NCBI GenBank assembly: GCA_964598535.1
Contig: CAZRCI010000010.1
Location: forward strand, 1 to 64,000
Source of the DNA: JALHMI01 sp964598535
Lineage (GTDB): Bacteria > Planctomycetota > Planctomycetia > Pirellulales > PALSA-1355
Direction of reading: 5' to 3'
DNA: 64,000 nt
Shown here: piece by piece, positions 45,844-55,100 of the stretch
How the letters are laid out: the number at the start of each line of letters is the position of its first letter
How positions within the stretch are numbered: position 1 is the first letter of the stretch
The notes under the pieces: generated by a model
What the model saw: only the letters and a program-made list of their open reading frames with translations
Database searches by the model: none
Told to the model about the DNA's origin: nothing
Made by a program: the position numbers and the translations under genes

Positions 45844-45901
45844 TGTGGGCTTACGTAGCGATTGCGTTCAAGATCCGTGGCTGTGAACGACGGAAGGGTC
45901 G

Positions 45902-46558
45902 CTAGCTGGCGTCGTTAGCTCGACACCAGACCAGGATTTCGGCCACCGTGGGGCGGCGCCCGCTGGGCAGTGTCGCGCCGCCGGCCGCGGTGGCTGATTT
46001 TGCTACGGGCGGTTCTGCCGCGGTGGCTGCTGCCGGTTCGGCTTCCGGAGCTTCGGTGGTGGTTGCTGGTCCGGCAACTGGTTCCGCAGCGGCGGCCGCC
46101 TTGGCGCGAGCGGCGGCTAGGATGTCGGCCGTGCTCATCTTGCCGCCGGCCGGTTTGGCCGCGGCTGGTTTTGGGGCTGCCGGCGCCGCGCCGCCGGCTT
46201 TGGCGGCGCGAGCAGCGGCCAGGATGTCCGCAGTCGATTGCTTGGCGCCACCGGCGGTGGCCGGTTTGGCGGCAGGGGCCTTGGCCGCGGCTGGCGGCGC
46301 TTCTTTTGCCGGCGCGGCCTTTCGGGCTGCGACCTCCCCGGGTTCCGGCTTCGGCACGACCCGCAGGCAATCGACCTCGATGTCGTACCAGCCGATATTG
46401 TTCCAGGCCTCGAACTGCACCAGCGCGCGACCATTCATGTTGATGGTCTTGACCTGGCCTACGTATCCGCCGAATCGAGCGAGCTCGGGAATGTTGTCGT
46501 CGACAACGACGTACTTGTCGGTGTACTCGTATTGCAGTTTTTCAATCGAATCGACCAT
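45902..46558 (-). CDS. Ala/Pro-rich protein with repeated TADILAAAR-like motifs
   Basis: 218 residues. Residues 1-75 are a compact β-rich domain (YVVVDDNIPELARFGGYVGQVKTINMNGRALVQFEA, then NIGWYDIEVDCLRVVPKPEP), reminiscent of small barrel domains but not identified. The rest is an Ala/Pro/Lys-rich linker carrying three copies of a short motif: QSTADILAAARA, MSTADILAAARA and a divergent RPTVAEILVWCRA at the C-terminus. The repeats look like short amphipathic docking helices. The ATG at 46558 is preferred. Function unknown. Confidence 0.7.
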   Translation of the reverse strand: MVDSIEKLQYEYTDKYVVVDDNIPELARFGGYVGQVKTINMNGRALVQFEAWNNIGWYDIEVDCLRVVPKPEPGEVAARKAAPAKEAPPAAAKAPAAKPATAGGAKQSTADILAAARAAKAGGAAPAAPKPAAAKPAGGKMSTADILAAARAKAAAAAEPVAGPATTTEAPEAEPAAATAAEPPVAKSATAAGGATLPSGRRPTVAEILVWCRANDAS

Positions 46559-46927
46559 GGAAATCCGCAAATGCCAGAAAATGTGCCTGCACGCCCCGCA
46601 ATCTGACTAAACGGCCAGTTTCGGGACGTAGAATGAAGCGTCGAGGGTAGCCCGCTATTTTCGCGCATTTTCGCGGGTTAATCAAGTCACTGCCTCCCTC
46701 GCTGGAGTGGTCTCGGGGTTGACGATTGCTACCCCCTGGAGGACATTAGTATATGATGAGAGACGTAGGTAGATGCTTCCCTCTGGGTTGCTGATTTATC
46801 GGTGCTGCTGGCGGCGAATTATCGGTGTTTCGGCTGGCGTCAGCGTGCTGCACCAAGCACATCTTCCCCGCCCTGCGCCTGTCAGACGTTTCGACGCATT
46901 TTTTTCTTTCTGCCGCGAGCTTAAAAC
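46559..46927. other. Divergent intergenic region, little recognisable
   Basis: 369 bases between the Ala/Pro-rich protein and the sensor kinase. It contains an extended -10-like TATATGAT near 46750 and a weak σ54-like site near 46716, neither convincing. No gene, repeat or RNA was recognised. Confidence 0.5.
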
Positions 46928-49627
46928 ATGCGCGCTCCGACACTCGACAGCCAGCCAGATGCCAGGACATTGCGAGTTCTGCTGGTTGGCGATTCGTCGC
47001 AGTGGGGTGAGATCGCGGCCTGCCTGAGCGCCGATGCTCGGCTGGAAACGAGCGAGCTCGATTCCAAGCGGCTCGCTCCTGGCCTCGCGATTGGCGCGGA
47101 CGTGGTGGTGTGCGATCTGGTGCCCGGCGATGAGTTGGCCGTGTTGGAGCGTTGTCGGGCGGCGGACATGGGCCTGCCGGTCGTGATCGTCACCGGGCGG
47201 GGAAACGAGTATTGGGCGGCCGAGGCGATCAAACGCGGCGCCGCCGACTATCTCTCCAAGCAGCCGGGATATCTCCAGCGGCTTCCGGAGGTGCTGGTGG
47301 CCGCCGCGCGGGCCGGCGGCAAGACGCAGCTCGCGCCCGCCCATCGAAACGGTAACGGTCACGCCGGCGGAAGTCACGCGCGGGCGACCGACGACATTCA
47401 GGTATACACCAGCATTCTCAACGCGTTGCCTGTGCATTTGGCGATGCTCGACGAGCGGGGCCAGATTCGCGCCGCGAACGACGCGTGGCGCACGTACGCG
47501 CTCGATTGTCACTATCAGCGCGTCGAGCATGGATTGGGGACCGATTATCTCGCGATTTGCGACGCGGCCGTCGAGGCCGGACTGGAAAAAGCGACCGAAA
47601 TCGCCGATGGTCTGCGGCGCGTGCTCGCCGGTCGCTGCTCGACGTTTGCTTGCGAGTATCCGTGCCTGTACGAAGGCGTGCAGCGCTGGTTCAAGATGGC
47701 CGCCAGTCCGCTGCGCGACGACAAGCATCGGGGGGCAATCATCGCCCATGTCGATATCACCGACCGCAAGCAGGCGGAGCTCGAGCGCGATCAGCTTTTC
47801 GAGCAATCGTTGAGCCTGCTTTGCATCGGTGGTTTTGACGGCATGATGCGGCGCTGGAGTCGCTCGGTCAAAGTCCTGGGGTATTCGCCGGCGGAGCTTA
47901 CGAAGCTTTCGTTGTGGTCCTTGCTGCACCCCGACGATCGCGAGTTGGCGTTGCAAATGGGACAGCAGCTTCGCGCGGGCGAAATGGTCACCACGACCGA
48001 GATGCGCGTGCGCTCGAAGGATGGATCGTATCGGTGGATTCTCTGGGACGCGGTGCCGTGTCTCGAACAGGACCTGTATTTTGCGACGGGCCAGGACATC
48101 ACCGATCGCAAAGTCATGGAGCAGCAACTCCGCGAGAGCCATCAGCGGTTTCAGCTTATTGCCAGCGCCACGCGCGAGTCGATCTGGGATTGGGATCTGC
48201 GCGAAAACCGGCTTTGGCAAAACGAGGCGTACCTCGAAATTTTCGGCAAGTACGACGCGACGCTCGAAACGCCCGTGGAGTGGTGGCGCCGCCGCATCCA
48301 CCCGGACGATCGCGAACAGATCATGGATATCATTCCTCGCGCGAGCGTCGACGGCGGCCATCAGTGGGTGCTCGAGTATCGGTTGGAACGGCTGGACGGA
48401 ACCTATGCGTATGTCTACGACCGTGGGTTCGTGATTTTCGACGCCGAGCAGCGCCCGGTGCGGATGGTGGGGTCGATCATCGACATTACCGAGCTCAAGA
48501 CGGCCGAGGCCAAGCTTCGCGAGAGTGAGGAACGGTTTCGCCTGGCGGCCAAGGCGACGCGCGACGCGATTTGGGATTGGGACTGCTCGCGCGACTACGT
48601 CTGGCGCAGCAAGGGCTTTCAGAATCTCTTTGGCTACGAGGCGGACGACATCGAGCCGACGTTCTCCTGGTGGATCGACCGCATCCACTCGGACGATCGC
48701 GAGCGCGTCGTGGCCCAGCTTCCGGATCTGAAGCGGGGCACCTCGCAGCAATGCGCCTTTGAGTATCGTTTCCGGCGCGCCGATGGTTCGTATGCGGACG
48801 TCATCGATCGCGGTTTCGTGATGCTCAATGCCGAGGGCGAGCCGATCCGGATGGTTGGATCGATCATGGATGTTTCCGAGCGCCGGCGATCGGAGACGCT
48901 CGCCCACATGCATCAGGCCGAGTTGGCCCATCGTTCGCGAATCAGCACGATGGGTGAAATCGCCACCGGCATCGCCCACGAGCTCAACCAGCCGCTGACG
49001 GCCATTAGCAACTACGCCGAGAGTTGCGCGCGGGCGTTGGCCGCCGGTGAGCGCGGTAGCCAGGAAAAGGTGCTGGGGTGGATCGAAAAGATTTCCAACA
49101 ACACGCATCGCGCGGCCAAGATGATCCGCCGCCTGCGGTCCTTCACTCGCAAAAGCGAGCCCAAGAAGCTGATCGTCGACGCGAATGAGATCGTGGCGGA
49201 GACGATCGACCTGTTGGAAGCGGAAACCCGGCTCAAGGGTTTTCGGGTCCGCTGGCGTTCGCAGGAGCCGATGCCGGTTCGTGTGGATCGGATCCAGGTC
49301 GAGCAGGTTCTCGTCAACCTGGTGCATAACGCCTACGAGGCGATGAGCGCCAACCAGGGAGACGACCGTGTGGTGACGCTGGGGCTCCAGCAATTGGGCG
49401 AACGCGTGCAGATCTCGGTCTCGGACCGGGGCGAAGGCATCGCCCAGGACAATCTCGAACGCGTGTTCGACGCGTTTTTTACCAGTAAAGCAAACGGGGT
49501 GGGGATCGGCTTGGCAATCAGCCGCTCGATCGTCGAAGATCATGGCGGCCGGCTGTGGGTCGAACCGAATCCCGAGCGTGGTGTCACTTTCCGATTTACG
49601 TTGCCGTTGTGCGGAGACAGAGAATGA
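46928..49627 (+). CDS. Multi-PAS sensor histidine kinase with N-terminal receiver (FixL-like)
   Basis: 899 residues, no membrane span. N-terminal receiver-like domain (LRVLLVGDSS, phospho-acceptor in VVVCDLVPGDE, VIVTGRG, YLSKQPG). Four PAS/PAC units follow (~155-275, 285-400, 402-525, 530-655), three of them with PAS_3 features (WSLLHPDDRE, RIHPDDREQ, RIHSDDRER). HisKA with H684 in GIAHELNQPLTAISNYAES and a HATPase with VNLVHNAYEAM, SDRGEGI and GVGIGLAIS. It overlaps the LuxR-type regulator gene by ATGA, so the two form a FixL/FixJ-type pair. The signal is unknown. Confidence 0.92.
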   Translation: MRAPTLDSQPDARTLRVLLVGDSSQWGEIAACLSADARLETSELDSKRLAPGLAIGADVVVCDLVPGDELAVLERCRAADMGLPVVIVTGRGNEYWAAEAIKRGAADYLSKQPGYLQRLPEVLVAAARAGGKTQLAPAHRNGNGHAGGSHARATDDIQVYTSILNALPVHLAMLDERGQIRAANDAWRTYALDCHYQRVEHGLGTDYLAICDAAVEAGLEKATEIADGLRRVLAGRCSTFACEYPCLYEGVQRWFKMAASPLRDDKHRGAIIAHVDITDRKQAELERDQLFEQSLSLLCIGGFDGMMRRWSRSVKVLGYSPAELTKLSLWSLLHPDDRELALQMGQQLRAGEMVTTTEMRVRSKDGSYRWILWDAVPCLEQDLYFATGQDITDRKVMEQQLRESHQRFQLIASATRESIWDWDLRENRLWQNEAYLEIFGKYDATLETPVEWWRRRIHPDDREQIMDIIPRASVDGGHQWVLEYRLERLDGTYAYVYDRGFVIFDAEQRPVRMVGSIIDITELKTAEAKLRESEERFRLAAKATRDAIWDWDCSRDYVWRSKGFQNLFGYEADDIEPTFSWWIDRIHSDDRERVVAQLPDLKRGTSQQCAFEYRFRRADGSYADVIDRGFVMLNAEGEPIRMVGSIMDVSERRRSETLAHMHQAELAHRSRISTMGEIATGIAHELNQPLTAISNYAESCARALAAGERGSQEKVLGWIEKISNNTHRAAKMIRRLRSFTRKSEPKKLIVDANEIVAETIDLLEAETRLKGFRVRWRSQEPMPVRVDRIQVEQVLVNLVHNAYEAMSANQGDDRVVTLGLQQLGERVQISVSDRGEGIAQDNLERVFDAFFTSKANGVGIGLAISRSIVEDHGGRLWVEPNPERGVTFRFTLPLCGDRE

Positions 49628-50250
49628 ACAGCAAGCCTGTTGTTTCAGTCGTCGATGATGATGAACAAGTCCGTGAGTCCCTGGCCGCGCTGATCCAGTC
49701 GATGGATGTCGAGGTGGAATGTTACGCGTCGGGCCACGAGTTTCTCGACCACTACAATCCCGCGCAACACGGCTGCATCGTGCTCGACTTGCGGATGCCG
49801 CAATTGAGCGGGCAAGAAGTGATCGAGGAATTGATCGCTCGACAGATTGTAACGCCCGTGATCATGATCAGCGGACATGGCGACATTCCGGCGGCGGTCG
49901 CGGCGATCAAGTCGGGCGCCGTGGACTTTCTGGAAAAGCCTTATCCCGGTTCCGCCCTGATGGACAGCATTCGCCGGGCGATCAATCGCGATGCCGAGCA
50001 GCGTGCCAACCAGTCGGAAAAGCAGCTTTTGCTCGATCGCTATGAAACCCTGACGCCCGACGAGCGGCAAGTGCTCGAACTGACCGTGGCGGGCAAGCCC
50101 GACAAGGCGATCGCCTTGAAGCTGGATCTCAGCCTGCGGACGATTCAGCTTCGCCGGGCGAGCGTGATGCGAAAGATGCACGCCCATTCCCGGGCCGAAT
50201 TGATCGGGCTGGCCCACCGAATCGACCGGGGCGTGCCGGCGGCCAACTGA
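49624..50250 (+). CDS. FixJ/LuxR-type response regulator
   Basis: 208 residues. Receiver with VSVVDDDEQVRESL, phospho-acceptor in IVLDLRMPQLSG, MISGHGDI and LEKPYPGS; then a LuxR-type helix-turn-helix (LTPDERQVLELTVAGKPDKAIALKLDLSLRTIQ and RRASVMRKM). The recognition helix keeps the FixJ/NarL pattern. The ATG at 49624 overlaps the kinase TGA stop, so the genes are translationally coupled. Targets are not evident in the window. Confidence 0.95.
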   Translation: MNSKPVVSVVDDDEQVRESLAALIQSMDVEVECYASGHEFLDHYNPAQHGCIVLDLRMPQLSGQEVIEELIARQIVTPVIMISGHGDIPAAVAAIKSGAVDFLEKPYPGSALMDSIRRAINRDAEQRANQSEKQLLLDRYETLTPDERQVLELTVAGKPDKAIALKLDLSLRTIQLRRASVMRKMHAHSRAELIGLAHRIDRGVPAAN

Positions 50251-50302
50251 ACCACGGCGGGGAACTGTGGCATGCTTGATAAGTAACGCCCCGTGAGCCA
50301 TG

Positions 50303-50342
50303 AAAGCCGGAGCTTCCTGACGAGGGAGCCCCGGCTTTTTTT
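50303..50342 (+). terminator. Rho-independent terminator after the two-component pair
   Basis: The arm AAAGCCGGAGCTTCC pairs with GGGAGCCCCGGCTTT (two wobbles) over a 6-base loop, followed by a run of eight T (50335-50342). It lies between convergent genes. Confidence 0.85.
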
Positions 50343-50354
50343 CGTGGTCGTCGT

Positions 50355-51950
50355 TCAACTGGCCAACGCTTCGGCGAGCCGGGGCCCCGCGGCCGCGATT
50401 TGTTCGCAGACGCCGCCCGCAAGCGTTTGAAAGTTTGCCTGAAATTGTTCGGCCAGCCGGGTGGCCGCGGCGCGGTAGGCGGCCGAGTCGCGCCAGGCCT
50501 TCCAGGGCTTGAGCATTTCCGACGGTACGCCGGCGAGTTTGGTGGGCACCTCGAATCGGAAGATCGGGTCGGCGACCAGCGGCTCGTTTTCCAACTCGCC
50601 ACGTTCGATCGCCGCAAGAATCGCGCGCGAATAGGCGAGCGAGATTCGTTCGCCCGTGCCCGGCGGCCCGGCGGTCCAGCCGGTATTGAGCAGCCATACC
50701 CGAGAGGTATTCGCGCGGAGCCGGTCGATGAACAACTCGAGATATCGGTCTGGCGACAGCAGGCCCAGCCCTGCGCCGAAGCAGGGCGAGAACATCGCCT
50801 CGGGCGCTGCGCCGGCGGCCGCGGACAGCTTTGACGAGTAGCCGCTGAGGAAATAGTATCCGGCTTGATTGATCGATAACCGGCTGACAGGCGGTAACAC
50901 GCCGCTCGCATCGCAGGCGAGCAGCACGACATGGCTTGGCGGTTGTGCGACGCCGTGCGTTTTGGCGCCGGCGATGTGTTCGAGGGGAATCGCGGCGCGC
51001 GTGTTGTCGGTGAGGCTCGTGTCGCGATAGTCGACCTGCCGGCTGCGTGGATGGACGGCGACGTTTTCGAGCAGCGCGCCAAAGCGGATTGCCCATTCGA
51101 GTTCGGGTTGTTCCGTCGCGGCCAGGCCGCCACAGCGTGCGTAACAGCCGCGTTCGAGGTTTACCAATCCGGCCACGGTCCAAGCGACCGCGTCATCGGC
51201 GATGAGTTGCCGTCCTTCGCCGATGGCGAGCGTGGTCTTGCCGGAGCCCGGCAGTCCGATGAACAACGAGACGTCTCCGTTGGCGGCTTCGGTGGCCGCG
51301 GCCCGTAGCGTGAGCACGCCTTGCCGGGCGTGGCGAAAGTTCGCCAGCGTGAACAGCGCCGCTTTCATTTCGGCCGCGTAGTCGCTCCCCAAAATCACGA
51401 TCTCGCCGGCCGCGAGGTGGATGCTCACGCTCATGGCGGAGTTCAGGCCGGGCGTCTTCGGGTCGGCCGGGGTTTGACCCGCGTTGAGAATCAGGACGTC
51501 GGGCGCGGCAAATTCGGCAAGCTCCTCGGCCGCGGGCCGAGCCAGCATCGTCCGCATGAACATCGCGTGATACGGACGTGCGCAAATGACGCGCACCTTC
51601 AGCCGCTGGTCGGCCTGGGAGCCGAAATATCCGTCGACGACGTAGAGCCGTCCTCGGGTATTGAAATAGTCGGTCGCGGCTTTTCGCAGCGCGGCGTAGG
51701 ATTTCTCGCCCAGCTTCTGGTTGAAGTCGTTCCATTCGATTTCGTGGTCGATTGCGGCGGATTCGACAATCCGGCGGTCGCGCGTCGAACGGCGCGTGCG
51801 GTCGCCCGAATTCGTGGCCAATGCGCCGGTAGCCGTGATCCAATCGCCATCGCACACGACGCCGTCTTCGTAAAGGAGTCCAAGCGACGGATCGTAGATC
51901 ACGTCGGGCGCATGGATGTCGAGGGCGCTCAAGTCGAAACCGCGAGCCAT
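50355..51950 (-). CDS. ATP-type phosphoenolpyruvate carboxykinase homologue with altered metal site
   Basis: 531 residues, clearly PckA-derived: GALATNSGDRT near the N-terminus, P-loop GLPGSGKTT (232-240), LIADD, GCYARCGGL, NTRAAIPLEHI, LPPVSRLSINQAGYYFLSGY and LLNTGWTAGPPGTGERISL. Against canonical PckA, aligned without gaps around the active site, the Mn2+ ligands Lys213 and His232 (E. coli numbering) are A197 and R216; Asp269 is kept (D253). TGRSPKDK is TRRSTRDR, keeping Arg65 (R54). It may be a PEPCK with changed metal use, or a related kinase with another substrate. It is followed on the plus side by a shared terminator. The ATG at 51950 is the family start. Confidence 0.8.
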   Translation of the reverse strand: MARGFDLSALDIHAPDVIYDPSLGLLYEDGVVCDGDWITATGALATNSGDRTRRSTRDRRIVESAAIDHEIEWNDFNQKLGEKSYAALRKAATDYFNTRGRLYVVDGYFGSQADQRLKVRVICARPYHAMFMRTMLARPAAEELAEFAAPDVLILNAGQTPADPKTPGLNSAMSVSIHLAAGEIVILGSDYAAEMKAALFTLANFRHARQGVLTLRAAATEAANGDVSLFIGLPGSGKTTLAIGEGRQLIADDAVAWTVAGLVNLERGCYARCGGLAATEQPELEWAIRFGALLENVAVHPRSRQVDYRDTSLTDNTRAAIPLEHIAGAKTHGVAQPPSHVVLLACDASGVLPPVSRLSINQAGYYFLSGYSSKLSAAAGAAPEAMFSPCFGAGLGLLSPDRYLELFIDRLRANTSRVWLLNTGWTAGPPGTGERISLAYSRAILAAIERGELENEPLVADPIFRFEVPTKLAGVPSEMLKPWKAWRDSAAYRAAATRLAEQFQANFQTLAGGVCEQIAAAGPRLAEALAS

Positions 51951-52198
51951 GATGTGTACTCTTGGAGTAAGATCGGAGTCGAGAGGTTGATCGACCGCGG
52001 CGCGTCGAGCGAATTGCAAATCGAGCGTGCGCGCCGCCGGAGAGGTGACTCGATTATAAATCAGAAGTGGCTCTTTTTGCGCTAGCAGTTGCGCAAGAAT
52101 TTGAACATGGTGTGCTGCGCGCCGAATTGGTCGCGAGGCGCTCTTGACAAGTGGCCGCGCGCCGTGCTTGCTCTCGCTCGCAGCGGCCACGGCAGCGA

Positions 52199-55100
52199 TT
52201 ACGCATCGTCGGCCTGCGCATCACTTGCTTTCGTGTCGCGCGACTTGCTCTTGCGCGGCGTGGCCTTGCCGCGCTGCGGCTTGCGTTTGGCTTTGTCATC
52301 CTGCTGCGCGCCGCTGTCCTGTGCGTCGGCGGTATTCGTCGCGGGGATGTTCGTGGCCGGCGCGCCCGAGGGCACATTGCCGGGCGCTGGTCCGGCGAAA
52401 GGTGATGCGCTTGCGCCCGTGGGCCGTGGGCCAGCGGGTACCGGACGGACCGGCGTTGGGGAATCGGGACCGCCGGCGTCGCCCAGCACGCCGCCGGAGT
52501 CGACCAGCATGAAGCCTGCCCAGAAGAAGGGGTGGTTCGCGTTGGCGTGCACGCGCGCGGCATCTTTGAGACGCGGCTCGCCTTCAGCATCCAGCGGCGC
52601 GTCGCGCACCACCTGCACGCTTCGCTGCCAGGCTTCGGCGGGTTTCGAATGCGGCAGTTCTTGGGCGTATTCGCGCACCAGGTCGAGGCTGGATTGGCCG
52701 CCCGTGCGCCAACGGCCGATCAGCGCGGTGCGCGTGCCGGTGGCCAGCAGCCCGCACGTGGCGAGGAACACTTCTTGACCATCGGAGGCGCCTTTCTTCA
52801 AGCCGTTTTCGGCCGAGGTGTGAAAGCCCGGCAGTGCGATCTGGTCGAGAGCGCCAAACGGTAGCGAGAGCCAGCCGCCGAGCGGCGCGGCGCCTTTGCC
52901 CGGCAGCGGCTGCCAGCCGTAAGGATTGCCGGCCGGGGGAATGTCGTCCAGCACGATCAATCCATCCAGCAGAATGCGATACAGATGGGCCGGCGCCGGC
53001 AGTTCGCGAGCGAGCGCGGTTGCGCCGGGCACCGCCGGAGAAAGCCTCTCGAACGCTTCGCGAGCGTCTTCCACGTTGTTTTGAGGATAGAGCTTGCCGA
53101 GCGCCACGCCGACCGTCGCTTGCGGCTGGTTGGCGCCGCGGTAGGGCACCGCCAGACCGGCCGTCGGCGCGTAGCGCACGCGGGCTTGCGAGATCAACAG
53201 CCGCTGCTGGTCGGGCGCGCCGAGGGGTAGCGCTTCGAAGGGCAAGTACCACAGCGGGCCATCGGGCACAATCACGATCTCTTGGAAATTGCCCGTCAGG
53301 TCGACGTTCGAGCGATCCAAGAGCAGCGCCATGAGTTTGGCGCCGGTCGCCTTCCAGCTTTCGTCGCTCAGATCGCTGGCGGAGATGGCCTGGTTGGCTT
53401 CGAAATTTCCCATGTCGCGCAGCAATTGGCCGATTTGCTTTTTCACGTTGGCGGGCGAGCGGACTTGCCAGACGGCAAAGCGGTCGTTCGAGAGCAGGAA
53501 CGCGTACAGGTTGCGCCGGGTGCTAAAAAACGCCCACAGCACTTCGCTATCGCCCAGCGCGGTTTGAAGGTCGCGAAAGCCTCGCGTGGGTGGAAAACCC
53601 AAGGGCGAGGGCTCGCGCCGCACGGCCATCTCGCGCAGCACGCGTTCTTGCGCTTGGCTGAGCTTGTCGAGCTCGACCAGGGCTTGTCCTTGTGCGAGCC
53701 GCGCAGCGGGATCCAGCGGCGCAACGGGCTGGCCAGCCAGCCGCGTCCGCACGTCCGTGACTTGTTCGGCGAGTCGGGCGTATTGCGGATAGCGGTCGAG
53801 CAGGTTCTGGCGTTGGAGTTTGCCTTCGTCGTCGAGCATCTCGGCGGGGCCTTCCAGCAGCCAGCGCAGCGCGAGTAGCCGGCCACCCAGGGGAAGCGTG
53901 CTATAGAAGCGATGTCTGCGCGCGCGGTCGGCGACTTCGATCGCGCGTTCGCGATCTTTTTCGCTCTTGAGCAGCAGCTCGAACCAGTGCTCCAGCGGTA
54001 GCTCGTGATCGGCGGCGAGCATCGCCAGGCACTCGGCGGGGTCCGTGCTCCAATCGGCCGGCGTGGGATCTCGCAGCAGTTGTTCATAGAGCTCGATCGC
54101 CACACGATCGCTGGCTCCTCCGCGCTGATGGAGCGCATCGGCAAGTTGAATCCGGAAGTTCCACAGCGACGCGCTGCGGTAGAAACGCATCGCGGCATCG
54201 AGCGTCTGGTCGCCGACCGAGATATTGCCCGCCTGATAGGCGAGGGTCGCGTTCAGATAGTTGAGCTGCGCGCCGGCGCGGCCCACGGACAGGTCGCTGC
54301 GGGTCATTGCCATCCGGGCGTTGTTCAGCAAGTTCGTGGCTTCGCTAGGATTGCCGGCGATGAGCATGTTTTCGGCGGCCAGCAGGAGCAACGTGGATTG
54401 GAGTTGGCGCGAGCCGTTGTTTCGAGCCCAGGGAATGGCTTGCGCGACGGGGGCGAACGGCCCCTTTTGATTCAGCAGCAGATGGGCCAGCATCCCCAAC
54501 CGAAAGGCCTCTTCGAGGTTGCCCCAGTTGTAATCGAGATAGTTGGCCGCCGAATACGAGGCTTCCTCGGCATAACGCATGACGGCGGGATAGTCGCCGC
54601 TTTCGAGCGCGAGGCGCGCCAGTTCGACGAGCGCCGTTGCGGCCAGCGGATGGTCGAACCGCCCGCCGACCATCAGCGATTGTTCGAGCGCCGTTTTGGC
54701 TTGCGGCAGATTGCCGGCTCCGGCATAGGCACAGCCCAACTGCACGTTGATCCAGGCCTCGCTCCAGTGGTTGGCGGGACCGGGTTTACGGGCCAGCACG
54801 TCGACCAGGCTTTGTGTCAGCGGATCGTGCTTGCAGATCGGCCCCATCAGTTCGCGCCGCCGGCGCATGGACAGTGTGGTGCAACGAACCACTTCGGCCA
54901 CGTTTACGGGAAAGGCAATCGCCGCTTGCACCACGCCGCCTTGCTGTACGACGCGGCTTTGATCGATTTGGCCTTGGCCCATCGTGAAGGTGGGCGAAAA
55001 CGCGGCCACCACCGCGCGGCGCTTGCTTTGGCCCCAGGGGGTGGCTTGGGCCGCGTTGATGGCCGGCGCCGGATCTCGAAACTGAACCCGCGTCATCCAG

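Noticed and set aside
46712..46730. σ54-like site (GG-N10-GC) or TTGACG -35 box before the multi-PAS kinase
   Set aside because: The -24 box matches poorly and no -10 box lies at the right distance from TTGACG; not reported as a promoter.
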